Part shown: one piece after another, positions 56,277-64,000 of the stretch
How positions within the stretch are numbered: the first letter of the stretch is position 1
Layout: each line of letters begins with the position of its first letter
From: JAEZBP01 sp963832725
GTDB taxonomy: Bacteria > Myxococcota_A > Polyangia > Polyangiales > Sandaracinaceae
Length of the DNA: 64,000 nucleotides
Direction: 5' to 3'
Assembly: GCA_963832725.1 (NCBI GenBank)
Contig: CAWHVG010000001.1
Coordinates: 372,001-436,000 of the forward strand
The notes under the pieces: model-generated
Told to the model about the DNA's origin: nothing
Database searches by the model: none
Seen by the model: the letters and a program-made list of their open reading frames with translations, nothing else
Translations under genes and position numbers: made by a program

Positions 56277-56920
56277 ATGCGCACCATCACCACCCTCGCC
56301 CTGATGTTCGGGTTGCTCTTCGGAGGCACGGCCCAGGCGCAGATCGCGTTCCAGCGGCCGGTGATCGCGCGGTCGATGGTGCTCGCCATGCCCATCGCCA
56401 CCCGATACGGCTCCCAACCGACTAGCCAGAAGAACCGACCACGCAGCCGGCGCCTCGGCCCGCGGACGGTCAGCTCCGCTGTGACGTGAGCGACGACGGC
56501 GCATACGCGCCCTCCTCCTTCGAGGCGCGCCAGGGCGGCCGCCTCGTCGCGAGCGGCTCGTGCGCTTCGCCCGCTACCCTCCCGGCCGGGACCTACGACG
56601 TCACGCTGACGCTCGAGAGCGCGCTCGACCGGCCGACCCGCCACCAGCGCGTGGTCGTCCCCGAGAACGGCGCCGCCAGCGCCCGAGCGAGCTTCCAGAC
56701 CGCCATCCTCGAGGTCCGCTTCACCAACGACCGCCAGCCCGTGCCGGGCATCGCGTTCATCCAGAAGGACGGCGTCCAGGTCGGCACGCTCGGAAGCGGC
56801 GTCAGCGCGCGGGTGAGCCCCGGCACCTACCAGATCGTCGCCCGCTCCCGCACCCACGAGCAGTCCTACACGGTGCAGCTCGTCGCCGGACAGCGTCGCG
56901 CGGTGCGCGCCAGCTTCTGA
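56277..56920 (+). CDS. Exported beta-rich protein, frame broken
   Basis: A signal peptide (MRTITTLALMFGLLFGGTAQ, ending AQA) starts at ATG 56277, and the frame runs to 56488 with MPIATRYGSQPT, then the frame at 56421 is lost. The second frame reads EEPTTQPAPRPADGQLRCD and SDDGAYAPSSFEARQGGRLV, ASGSCASPATLPAGTYDVTL, VSPGTYQIVARSRTHEQSYT, PEGA/carboxypeptidase-regulatory-like beta sandwiches, to 56920. One base is missing near 56421 (GACTAGCC, perhaps GACTCAGCC). A perfect 16 bp hairpin follows the gene. It is divergent from rnhA. Confidence 0.65.
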
Positions 56921-57292
56921 GCCGTCGCCCGGCGGCTCTCCTCCACGCCAGGCCTTTCCCCGCTCCCCGCCGCGGTGTCCCTCCACCGCGGCGGGGAGCA
57001 TCGTCTCCGTCGCTTCGGTCCGGCACCGCGGCCGATTTCGGCGTCGGAGGCCGGGAGCGATTTCGAGGCACGGTACCCGGCGGCGGGACGACGACGGCGT
57101 GCTCCGGGGCGACCGTTCGGGCGATCGAGCTCCAGCTCTCGAGGGCTGTCGACGAGTCGGACCAAACCCCGCAACCGACCGGGCTCAGCCGCAAGGCGGC
57201 GCGAGGAGTCGGGGCGATCCACGGCGAGGAGCGGCAACGCCGCGGATGGCGCCGGATCGGCCGCGGTGCGAGGGGAGATCGGTCGACCGACT
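56921..57292. other. Gap between convergent genes
   Basis: About 370 bases between the exported protein and the gene at 57293. It holds the strong hairpin at 56962-56999. The rest shows no gene and no clear repeat. Confidence 0.4.
56962..56999 (+). terminator. Strong hairpin after the exported protein gene
   Basis: GCTCCCCGCCGCGGTG at 56962-56977 pairs perfectly with 56984-56999 around a 6-base loop, 42 bases after the gene stop. No T-run follows, so the terminator may be bidirectional or of non-canonical type. Confidence 0.65.
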
Positions 57293-58582
57293 TCAGTCGG
57301 AGGTGGGCGCGGGCGCGGCAGGAGAGGCTTCGCCCGGCTCGGCCGAAGACGCGCTCGCCCTGCTCTCCGCTGCATCGCCCTCCGCCTCGCGCACCTCGGC
57401 CTGCCGTCCCCCCACCGAATGCGCGCCCGTCTCGTCCTCGCGCGCATCCTCCGGCCCGGTCGCAGGCGCGCGGGCGGGCTGAACCTCACTCGCTTCGACG
57501 TCCGGCGCCTCCTCTCCAGCCGCCGCGGCCTCGCCTCCATCCGCGGCTTCGGCGGACACGGCATCGACCCGCGCGTCGCCGTCGTCCGAGGCGCGCAGCT
57601 CCCGCCAGAGCTCGAGCACGTCGTCCAGCTGCGCATTGCTCAGGGAGAGCGTGACAATCACCTCGTGCTCCTGCGCGTCGACCTCGATCCTTCTCAGCGC
57701 GCGCCCGAACGCGCTCAGCCCCACCAGCGGCTCGGCGAGGAGTCCGTCGACCTGCGCACGCACCAGCGCCGCGAGCTGCCGCGCGCCCGTGGCATCCGCC
57801 GTCTCCGCCGCCAGCCCCGCCGAGAGTCCGCCTCGCACCCGCGCACCGAGCCCGAGGGCGCGCAGCGACGCCAGCGCGCCGAGGTCGCCTTCCAACCCGC
57901 GTGACATCCGCCGGAGCGCCGGGATCCAACGCGCCGGCAGGTTCGCCACCGCGACGATGTCACGGTCGCGCGAGACCCTGGCCCAGAGCCGGCGCAAGGT
58001 CGGGTCGCCGCCCGCGGGCGCGCCATCACCGCGCGCGACGCGGATCACCCGAGCGACCACCTCGCGATCGCCGCCGACTACGCCATCGGTCCCGAGGAAC
58101 GCCGCGTGGGACTCGCCGGAGCTGCTGGCGATGGCCGGCTCGCCCTCGATCTCCACCCGGCGGACGCCGCCGGCCCCGCCGACGACGTCGCCCACGCACG
58201 AGAGGAGCCGGCGCCGGTTCTCCGAGCCGCGCGCCAGCGGCCCGCGCGCGATGAACCCGATGTGCTCGAAGGGACGTGCCGAGCCGCCGAAGACGAAGAC
58301 CACGGCATCGTCGACCTCGTCGAGCGGATCGTAGCCGCACACGCGCTCGACCCGCCGCACGCCACGCTCCTCTTCGTCCTGGGCCAGCAAGGCGCGCCAG
58401 AGATGCGACGAGGTCAGCGCCCCCACGTCGATGCGCGCCACGACGCTCGAACCGGACGGAGCCGCCGACAGCGCGTCGCGCGGCACCTCCGGGGAACGCA
58501 GCTCCGACATCAGCCACAGCGCCAGCGCCACCACGGCCGCGCCGAGAAGCAACCACCGGCTCTTGTGCCACAATTCGCCCAC
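57293..58582 (-). CDS. Single-pass membrane protein of unknown function (DUF3352-like)
   Basis: Starting at GTG 58582 the protein reads VGELWHKSRWLLLGAAVVAL with a membrane anchor, followed by a large soluble region (SVVARIDVGALTSSHLWRAL, VVFVFGGSARPFEHIGFIAR, RDIVAVANLPARWIPALRRM, HEVIVTLSLSNAQLDDVLEL) that resembles DUF3352-type proteins, and an acidic Ala/Glu/Pro-rich tail of about 85 residues. The frame is open to GTG 58630 as well. Location is likely periplasmic. Function is not known. Confidence 0.7.
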   Translation of the reverse strand: MGELWHKSRWLLLGAAVVALALWLMSELRSPEVPRDALSAAPSGSSVVARIDVGALTSSHLWRALLAQDEEERGVRRVERVCGYDPLDEVDDAVVFVFGGSARPFEHIGFIARGPLARGSENRRRLLSCVGDVVGGAGGVRRVEIEGEPAIASSSGESHAAFLGTDGVVGGDREVVARVIRVARGDGAPAGGDPTLRRLWARVSRDRDIVAVANLPARWIPALRRMSRGLEGDLGALASLRALGLGARVRGGLSAGLAAETADATGARQLAALVRAQVDGLLAEPLVGLSAFGRALRRIEVDAQEHEVIVTLSLSNAQLDDVLELWRELRASDDGDARVDAVSAEAADGGEAAAAGEEAPDVEASEVQPARAPATGPEDAREDETGAHSVGGRQAEVREAEGDAAESRASASSAEPGEASPAAPAPTSD

Positions 58583-58739
58583 GCCGGGCGGAGCGTAGCA
58601 GGGCGCATCCGCTGCGTCGCTCCCGTGCACGAGCGCTGCCGAGAGCGCAGCACGCGAGGGCGCGGAGGCGAGAGCCCCACTTCGCGCGGGTCATGCCGCG
58701 ACCGCGCTCCGGGCGGGTCTGAGGTCGGACGCATAGGGC

Positions 58740-58970
58740 AATCCCGACGCCGCCGGCGTCACGCGCCGGCAGCGTCGGCAATCGAACGGGACGGAGAGTC
58801 CGCGCAGACGGAGAGCCCGACCTCGCCAAGTGTCACCTGTCGGCGATCGAAGGGGGCTGAGAGTCCGCGCAGGCGGACGGCCCGACCTCGCCAGCGTCGC
58901 GGGCGGGCGGGCCGCGCCGGCGGTCGAACAGAGGCGGGAGTTCGCGCGTACGGAGAGCCCGGCCGCCGCG
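58740..58970. repeat. Three degenerate tandem units 3' of the hemerythrin-like gene
   Basis: The block CGGCRATCGAAC...GAGAGTCCGCGCAGRCGG...GCCCGACCTCGCC occurs about three times (near 58770, 58841 and 58912) with spacing of about 70 bases. It fills the gap between genes at 58582 and 58971. Confidence 0.6.
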
Positions 58971-59392
58971 TCACGCCGCGCGGGGCGCGAGGCGCCGGCG
59001 CGCGTCGTCATCGAGCGCCTCGTCGGCGGCGCGGTAGAGCGTCGCGTCCTCACGCGCCGCGTGCGCGCGGAGCAAGGCCAGGAAGGCGTCGACGGTCTCC
59101 TTGCGGAGCGTATGGAGCTCGACCTGCAGCCCCAGCTCGTCCAGGGCGGCGCGGATCGCCTCGTGGTCGCGAAGGACCTGATCGACGGCATCCGGCACGA
59201 TGGATCGGACCACCGGGACCTCTCCTGCTCCTCCGCGTCGAGGTGGGCGCGGAGGGCGCGCTCGAAGCGGCCCCAGTCGGAGCAGAGGGTGTCGTGATCG
59301 GCACCGTCGACCGAGTTGGCCAGCGCCGTCATCTCCGCGTCGAGGCGAGCGTGCTCGGCACCGAACGCGCGGCGGATGAGCTCTCCAGGCAT
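58971..59392 (-). CDS. Hemerythrin-like (HHE domain) protein, frame broken
   Basis: ATG 59392 starts MPGELIRRAFGAEHARLDAE, then ALANSVDGADHDTLCSDWGR, FERALRAHLDAEEQE. The frame changes near 59219-59232 and resumes VPVVRSIVPDAVDQVLRDHE, AIRAALDELGLQVELHTLRK, ETVDAFLALLRAHAAREDAT. HxxxE/HHE-like His and Glu (EHARLD, AHLDAEE, DHEAIR, AHAAREDATLY) mark a hemerythrin-type di-iron fold. One base is missing (e.g. GAGAAGG instead of GAGAGG). GGGAAG before ATG supports the start. It may sense or bind oxygen or metal. Confidence 0.75.
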
Positions 59393-59473
59393 GCTTCCCA
59401 CGTAAGCACCGACCCGCGCCCGGCTACCGGGTGCGCAGACCCCGTCGCCATTCGCCACGACCGGAGACGACTG

Positions 59474-59633
59474 GATGTTCGAGGCGGAAGTCGTGACGGG
59501 TATGGCCGAGCGATCGGCGTCGAGATGGGGTACGCGCCCCCGCAGGAAATGCAGAGCATTTTCGAGGAGGCTCGCGCCCGAGATCGACGTCGAGAGCCGG
59601 CCAGACCGCGTTGCGATCTCCGCCGAGGACATC
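59474..59633. repeat. Palindromic dispersed element, copy 2
   Basis: About 75-80% identical to 49534-49695, with the same inverted ends. The element's right end carries the CTA that forms the TAG stop of the minus-strand gene at 59633. One matching pair of sites reads GATC here (GCCCGAGATCGACG) and GAATC in copy 1 (CCGAGGAATCGGCG). Confidence 0.8.
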
Positions 59634-60874
59634 TACGCGCCGGACACGCGCTTTTGGAGCGCGCGGAGGAATCGATCCGCTTCCTCGAGCGACACGCGGG
59701 TGAGGCGGAGCGGCCGTCGGGCGCGCGGCTGCAGATCGACCGTGACGGTGGCCTTGGCGCCGGGGACGAGCACGTCCAGCGCCAGGTCGAGCCCCGCCCC
59801 GCCCGCGACGAGGCCCGCGGCCAACAGAAGCAGCACCAGCTCGCCGCTCCGGGCTCCGTCGAAGAGCACGAGCCCGCCGAAGAGGACGCCCACCGAGAGC
59901 GCCAGCGCGCCCACCACGAGATGCACGGCCGGATAGCGCACCTGCCGCCCCGCGCCTTCGAGCGCGTCGAGGCGCCACGTCTCGTGACGCTCGCGCACCG
60001 TGCGGCCCAAGAGCGAGACCTCCGTCCGCACCTCGACGCCGTCCTTGGCCAGACGCAGCTCGGCGCGCCGGCGCAGTCCGAGCACGAACGCGAGCGCCGC
60101 GATCAGCTTGGCCGCGATGGCCCAGCCGCTCAGCCAGCGGAGCACCTCGAGCGCGCCGACGCGCGGGGCGCGGCCGAGCTCACCCTCGACGCGCGGCGCC
60201 AGCGCGGCCGGCGGCTCCGCCCCGTCGCCCGCCAGCGTGCTCGCCAGGAGGCGCGTGGGCTCGTCGAGCGCGGCCGAGCGGATGACGCTCCGCAGCGCGT
60301 TCTTCGCGGCTTCGGATCCCGCCGCAGCCAGCGCGCTGACCCGCGCCGCGTTCTTCGCCCGCACCCGCGGCAGCTCCCCGTCGCGGCCGGCCGCATCGTC
60401 GACGACCGCCTGGGCTACCTCCCGCCATACCCGCGCCGCCCAGCTCGCCTCGAGGAGCGGCTCGGCGAAGGCGTACACCCGGTGGTCGGTGCAGATCTCC
60501 AGCCAGTCGGCGTGGCGGACGAAGCGGAAGATGCGATCCGTGGCGTCCTTGTCGGTGCCCTGCGCGAGCGCGTCGCCGAAGCCGGCCACCGCGAACGCCA
60601 CCACCAGCGCCCGTTCGAGCGGCGTCTCGGCCCCGCGCTCGAGGATGGCCAGGAGGTTGCCGGCCTCCGTCCCCGCGGCGTCGTGGCGGACGCCGTGCTC
60701 GTCGGCGCGCGAGCGAACCAGCTTCTGGCCGGCGTAGAACGTCCGCCCTTCCGCCTGCCGCGAGAGAACGTCGTAGGCCAGCGCGCCGAGCGACGCGCGC
60801 CGCTCCCCGACGGCGCCCACGGCGGCGACCGCGGCGTCAATCTCGGCCTGGCGGATGGGAGCGCTCTCCGTCAT
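59633..60874 (-). CDS. Membrane protein of unknown function
   Basis: The 413-residue protein starts MTESAPIRQAEIDAAVAAVG. The N-terminal two thirds are soluble and helical (ILERGAETPLERALVVAFAV, FVRHADWLEICTDHRVYAFA, AKNAARVSALAAAGSEAAKN), with a hydrophobic stretch near 240-260 (WLSGWAIAAKLIAALAFVLG) and two membrane segments toward the C-terminus (VHLVVGALALSVGVLFGGLV; ELVLLLLAAGLVAGGAGLDL). No family was recognised. Its stop codon is formed by the edge of the dispersed element. Confidence 0.7.
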   Translation of the reverse strand: MTESAPIRQAEIDAAVAAVGAVGERRASLGALAYDVLSRQAEGRTFYAGQKLVRSRADEHGVRHDAAGTEAGNLLAILERGAETPLERALVVAFAVAGFGDALAQGTDKDATDRIFRFVRHADWLEICTDHRVYAFAEPLLEASWAARVWREVAQAVVDDAAGRDGELPRVRAKNAARVSALAAAGSEAAKNALRSVIRSAALDEPTRLLASTLAGDGAEPPAALAPRVEGELGRAPRVGALEVLRWLSGWAIAAKLIAALAFVLGLRRRAELRLAKDGVEVRTEVSLLGRTVRERHETWRLDALEGAGRQVRYPAVHLVVGALALSVGVLFGGLVLFDGARSGELVLLLLAAGLVAGGAGLDLALDVLVPGAKATVTVDLQPRARRPLRLTRVSLEEADRFLRALQKRVSGA

Positions 60875-60985
60875 GAGGCGCCGCACCATAGCAAGAGGCC
60901 CCTCCCAGGGCACTCGAATCGAGCGGGCAGCACGGGACCCGCTCGAACGCGTCGTTCGAGGCCGGAATCCGCCGCCACGGGGTGC

Positions 60986-61261
60986 CTCGGCCCAGGAGCC
61001 CGACCGTTCCCCGACCCGCAGCCCGCCCTCGCCGTCGCGCACCAGGTTCTGCCCGAAGAAGGCGGCGTCGCCGCGGCTCAGTCCAGGAGCTCGACCGGTC
61101 CCCCGACCCGCAGCTCGCCCTCGGCGTCGTGCACCAGGTTCTGCCCGAAGAAGACGGCGTCGCCGCGGCTCAGTCCAGGAGCTCGACCGGAGCCCCGACC
61201 CGCAGCTCACCCTCGCCGTCGTGGACCAGGTTCTGCCCGAAGAAGACGGCGTTGCCGCGTT
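60986..61261. repeat. Three 92 bp units containing the MOSC gene 3' end
   Basis: Units start near 60986, 61078 and 61170. The last is the genuine C-terminal coding end (GQNLVHDGEGELRVG and the stop); the other two are copies beyond the stop that encode GQNLVHDAEGELRVGGPVEL and GQNLVRDGEGGLRVGE in other frames. Confidence 0.92.
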
Positions 61262-61964
61262 CGCGAAAGGTGGCCAGGGCGGCGAGCACACCGCCGGCGC
61301 GCTCCCCGGAGTCCGGGTCGACATCCACGATCGCGCAGCGACTGCAGGGCTTCCGCACCTCGAAACGGACGTCTCCGATGCGCAGGCCTCGCCACGCGTC
61401 CTCGGCGAACGCGGCGCCGCCGCGGACGACGAGGTTCGGGCGGAATCGTCTCATGTCGACCGGCGCATCGAGGCGCGCGTTCACCGCCTCGAGCGAGGCC
61501 TCGGTGGCGAGCAGGAATGGGAAGCCGTCGGCGAAGGAGACCACGTCACCCTCGCGCGCGTGGCCCGGATCGGCCGGCCGTCGGGTTCGCCGGGGCATGC
61601 GGACGAGCCGAACAGGCTGCCGCAGGGCCTCGGACAGCCAGCCGGCGGCCTCGTCGCCCGCGTCGACCGCCCGACAGCGGTCGCCCCAGACGCGCACCTC
61701 TCGCGACGGTCCCTCGACCTCGATCGGAACACTCGCGGGCGCGGCGCCCTCGCGCTCCAACCACAGCGCCTCGCCCTCCACCCGCGCGGTCGAGGTGGCC
61801 ATGGCCGGCCGCTCGCGCTGCGTGACGAAGCGCCCGTCGGCGTCGACGACCATGAAGCGCCGGTCGTGCCTCAGCCCCCGATCCTCGACCCGTGCCCGCG
61901 ACACCGGCCCCCCCGCCAGCGACTTCACCGGGTAGACGAAGAGGGCCGCGAGCGCGAGGCTCAC
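61170..61964 (-). CDS. MOSC-domain protein (YcbX-like)
   Basis: MOSC_N beta barrel (ALFVYPVKSLAGGPVSRARV, GLRHDRRFMVVDADGRFVTQ) and MOSC domain (FPFLLATEASLEAVNARLDA, MRRFRPNLVVRGGAAFAEDA, KPCSRCAIVDVDPDSGERAG). The Cys block KPCSRC is the likely molybdenum-cofactor or sulfur-carrying site, as in mARC/YcbX enzymes that reduce N-hydroxylated compounds. The start overlaps the upstream stop by 4 bases (GTGA). The 3' end is repeated three times in tandem. Confidence 0.9.
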   Translation of the reverse strand: MSLALAALFVYPVKSLAGGPVSRARVEDRGLRHDRRFMVVDADGRFVTQRERPAMATSTARVEGEALWLEREGAAPASVPIEVEGPSREVRVWGDRCRAVDAGDEAAGWLSEALRQPVRLVRMPRRTRRPADPGHAREGDVVSFADGFPFLLATEASLEAVNARLDAPVDMRRFRPNLVVRGGAAFAEDAWRGLRIGDVRFEVRKPCSRCAIVDVDPDSGERAGGVLAALATFRERGNAVFFGQNLVHDGEGELRVGAPVELLD

Positions 61965-63080
61965 AGCCCGAGCTTTCGCCGGAGCGCCGCGAGCTCCTCG
62001 TCCACCTGGGTGTCGAGATCGTCCTTGCCCGCCGGCGCGCTCGGCTCCGGCGCCTCATCGCGCGGCTCGCTGCGATCCGCCTCCGAGAGGCGCTCCAGCC
62101 CATCCGGGAGTCCGGTCGCGCGAACCTCGGCCAGCTCACCCCGCGCGAGCTGTCGCACCGCCGCCGCCACCCGCTGCGCCCCCCCGGCCGCCTCCTGGTG
62201 CGCCTCCGAGCTCCGCGCGCGGGACAACGAATGTGCGCTGAGCACCCGGTCGAGGGTCACGGCCAAGGTCGCCGCGGCGTCGGCCACGTCGACCAGCCCC
62301 GCCGTCTCCAGCACGTGGGCCAGGCGGGCCTGTGCGCGGCGGGGGGGCAAGGCGGCGAATGCGGCGCCCACCGCGAGCGCGCGCACCGCCTCCGGCCCCT
62401 CGATACGCCCGAGCACGGCGTCAGCGGCCGCGTAGACCCGGCGCGCGTCGGCGTCGGCGAACATCAGCGCATCGAGCCCGTGGGCCGGCACGCGGCGGCG
62501 AAGGAGCCGCGACAGCTCGGGATCGCGACCGACGTCGAAGAGCCACACCGCGTCGACCCGCACCAGCGAGAGCTGAACGAGCGTGGCGACCGGATCGTCC
62601 TCGATGGCTCCCGCGCGCACGACCACCCAGGGTGTGTCCTCCCGCGGGCCGAGCTCCGCCCTGAGCGCGGCTCGAATCGGCGGCCGGCGACCACCCCTCC
62701 GGCGCGACGGGCCCGACGTTGCGAACCCTCCCCGGCGAGGCGCCCAGCGCGATCGCATCCTCCACCAGCGCCTCGTGGGTGACGAGCACGAGGTCGGCGT
62801 CGAGCGGTCCATCCCAGTCGAGCGACAGGCGCGGCGCGAACGCGACGACCTTCGGCACGCCCGCCTCGCGAGCCCGGGCGAGGGAGCGCGGGTCCAGCGC
62901 CACCGCGATCCGAGCCGCCTCGAGCGAGGGCGACGCGTCGTCGGCGACCGGGAGCGCGATCGCCGACGCCGGCTCGGCCTCCTCGGGCTCCGCCCCCAGC
63001 TCGGCGCGCAGCGCCGCAGCCACGTCGCGCAGGTCCAGATCGTCCGCGGGCTCGAAGAGGACCACGGCCGAGAGAATCAT
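61961..63080 (-). CDS. Hypothetical protein with glycosyltransferase-B-like region, frame broken
   Basis: The protein starts MILSAVVLFEPADDLDLRDV. ALVEDAIALGASPGRVRNVG followed by PVAPEGWSPAADRAALRAEL (after repair) resembles the GT-B hinge of glycosyltransferases such as MGDG synthases, but no clear catalytic residues are seen, so this is a suggestion. The C-terminal part is helical with a Glu-rich tail (DDLDTQVDEELAALRRKLGL). The frame breaks at GAATC (62674-62678 on the plus strand), and one-base removal restores DRAALRAELG. It overlaps MOSC by 4 bases and is probably co-transcribed with it. Confidence 0.65.
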
Positions 63081-63143
63081 CGCTCACGCTTCACCTCCCA
63101 GGAACAGAACGCTGTCGGCTCCGGCGCCCGCGATCAAGCCCCC

Positions 63144-63402
63144 CAGAGCACCAATCCGTTCGGAGAGCCGAGAAAGTCGGGAGCGCGACGGGGTTCAGCC
63201 CTGGTTCGGGCCGATGAGGCGATGCCATTGCATCGTCGAGGAGGCACGGGCCGCCGATGGGCCCCGTCCCGCCCCGGATTTCCGGCGGTTTCGAATGACT
63301 CGGTGCTCTACAGCACCGATCCGTTCGGAGAGGCGAGAACGTCGGGAGCGCGACGGGGTTCAGCCCTGGTTCGGGCCGATGAGGCGATGCCATTGCATCG
63401 TC
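63144..63402. repeat. Two ~93 bp direct repeats, ~167 bp apart
   Basis: 63144-63237 and 63311-63402 are about 93% identical (from AGCACC.ATCCGTTCGGAGAG to GCCATTGCATCGTC). Copy 1 reads CCAATCC and copy 2 CCGATCC. The bases following each copy are weakly similar as well. They fill the gap between the desaturase and the gene at 63080. Confidence 0.9.
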
Positions 63403-63450
63403 ATTTGCCAGGAGAGACGGGCGGACAGAGGGCCGGCCCACCCCGAGAAA

Positions 63451-63473
63451 CCGAGGAGCGAGGTTCTTCGACG
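63451..63473. repeat. 23 bp dispersed repeat, copy 2
   Basis: Identical to 2222-2244 over 23 bases. It lies a few bases 3' of the desaturase stop. Confidence 0.65.
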
Positions 63474-63478
63474 GACTA

Positions 63479-64000
63479 CTACGCAGAGCGGGCGGGCGTC
63501 GCGGCCTGCGCGCGCTGCACCGCCTCGAGCCGCCGGACTTCCGAGCGGCCGACGCAGACCGCCACGAGCTTGGCGAGGCGCCGGAACACGCTCTCCTGCA
63601 CGTAGGGAACGCCGTGCGCGGCGCAGATCGCTGCGACCTCGGGTTGGATCCGGCGGTAGGCGAGCATCGGCAGATCGGGAAAGAGATGGTGCTCGATCTG
63701 GTAGTTGATCCACATGTGGAGCATGTCGTTGGCATCTCCACCGGTGCGGTAGTTCGCCGTGCAGAGCGCCTGGTGGAGATAGAAGCCATCCTTCTTCGTG
63801 AAGTGCTCCTCGAACGCCATCAGATCCTCGCCTGCATGGCTGGGGACGATCACGGCGAACGTGTGGACATTCGTGATCAGCTCAGCGAGCAGCCGGTTGA
63901 TGAGCACGGCCAGCCACGCGCCGGTCCCGAGCGGCAGAAAGAGCAGCGGGACCAGGCCAAAATGGAAGACGACGTAAGGCGCGATGGAGCCCACCCAGAG
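63479..64000 (-). CDS. Fatty acid desaturase, N-terminal part beyond the window
   Basis: The frame is open to the last base, so the N-terminal part lies outside. The C-terminal 174 residues have a membrane region (VFHFGLVPLLFLPLGTGAWL), NVHTFAVIVPSHAGEDLMAF, LHMWINYQIEHHLFPDLPM with the third histidine box (QIEHH), and a conserved AYRRIQPEVAAICAAHGVPY. This is the membrane-bound desaturase family that introduces double bonds into fatty acyl chains; regiospecificity is not known. Confidence 0.9.
   Translation of the reverse strand, partial: LWVGSIAPYVVFHFGLVPLLFLPLGTGAWLAVLINRLLAELITNVHTFAVIVPSHAGEDLMAFEEHFTKKDGFYLHQALCTANYRTGGDANDMLHMWINYQIEHHLFPDLPMLAYRRIQPEVAAICAAHGVPYVQESVFRRLAKLVAVCVGRSEVRRLEAVQRAQAATPARSA

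Noticed and set aside
58106..61825. 1239-codon plus-strand open frame
   Set aside because: It crosses several minus-strand genes and repeats, with Arg/Ala/Pro-rich sequence and no domain; typical GC-driven shadow.
23113..62678. Programmed ribosomal frameshifting at GATTC
   Set aside because: The motif falls in different codon phases and on either orientation relative to the gene, and one case needs a base added rather than skipped; a ribosomal signal would keep phase.

Overview
This is a very GC-rich, gene-dense bacterial window that looks like a myxobacterium (Myxococcota). The gene content points there: an mglB-mglA pair matching the polarity/motility switch, two adjacent PilZ proteins of the Myxococcus-type family, a Ser/Thr kinase with a zinc ribbon and a long Pro-rich tail, a secreted metallopeptidase with a MYXO-CTERM tail, two large Cys-rich lipoproteins, and an FHA/sigma-54 activator. 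A species name is not supportable from sequence alone.

Layout. 1-6.8 kb: end of a DUF2723 membrane protein, a DUF2254 membrane protein, an acyltransferase plus a family 2 glycosyltransferase, and a sigma-54 activator. 6.8-11.9 kb: a small membrane protein, then gcvT-gcvH-gcvPA and an acyl-CoA carboxylase beta subunit. 12-23 kb: CBS, DUF2752 and DUF4234 proteins, a lipase-like lipoprotein, the Ser/Thr kinase, SpoIIM-like and RDD membrane proteins, and SppA. 23-29 kb: Ca2+-type P-ATPase, mglB-mglA, a TPR protein, glutaredoxin. 29-36 kb: metallopeptidase, ftsE-ftsX-envC (cell-wall hydrolase control), GH113-like hydrolase. 36-41 kb: two paralogous lipoproteins. 41-49.5 kb: HEAT-like and TPR proteins, panB-panC, a GNAT and two PilZ proteins. 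49.5-64 kb: repeats, a zinc-ribbon protein, Nudix plus DUF4920, ferrochelatase, glycosyltransferase plus polysaccharide deacetylase, RNase HI, further membrane and hypothetical proteins, MOSC, and a fatty acid desaturase cut by the window end.

Two genome-scale patterns stand out. First, eleven otherwise well-conserved genes are broken by a one-base frame change, and eight of the breaks lie exactly at GATTC/GAATC. In seven of these, removing one base to give GATC restores the protein; in the eighth (ftsX), adding one base to give GATCTC does. The codon phase differs between genes, so the cause acts on DNA or on the sequence reads, not on translation. A duplicated sequence next to mglA shows the same GATC versus GAATC difference twice between its copies. 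A systematic long-read consensus error at a modified GATC motif is the simplest explanation; a real mutational signature is the alternative. Second, many genes end in short tandem duplications (13 to 92 bp units) that often include the stop codon and last codons. In addition there are a two-copy palindromic element of about 160 bp and, abutting one copy, a 166 bp element with long terminal inverted repeats that resembles a MITE.

No rRNA, tRNA, CRISPR array or phage region was recognised.
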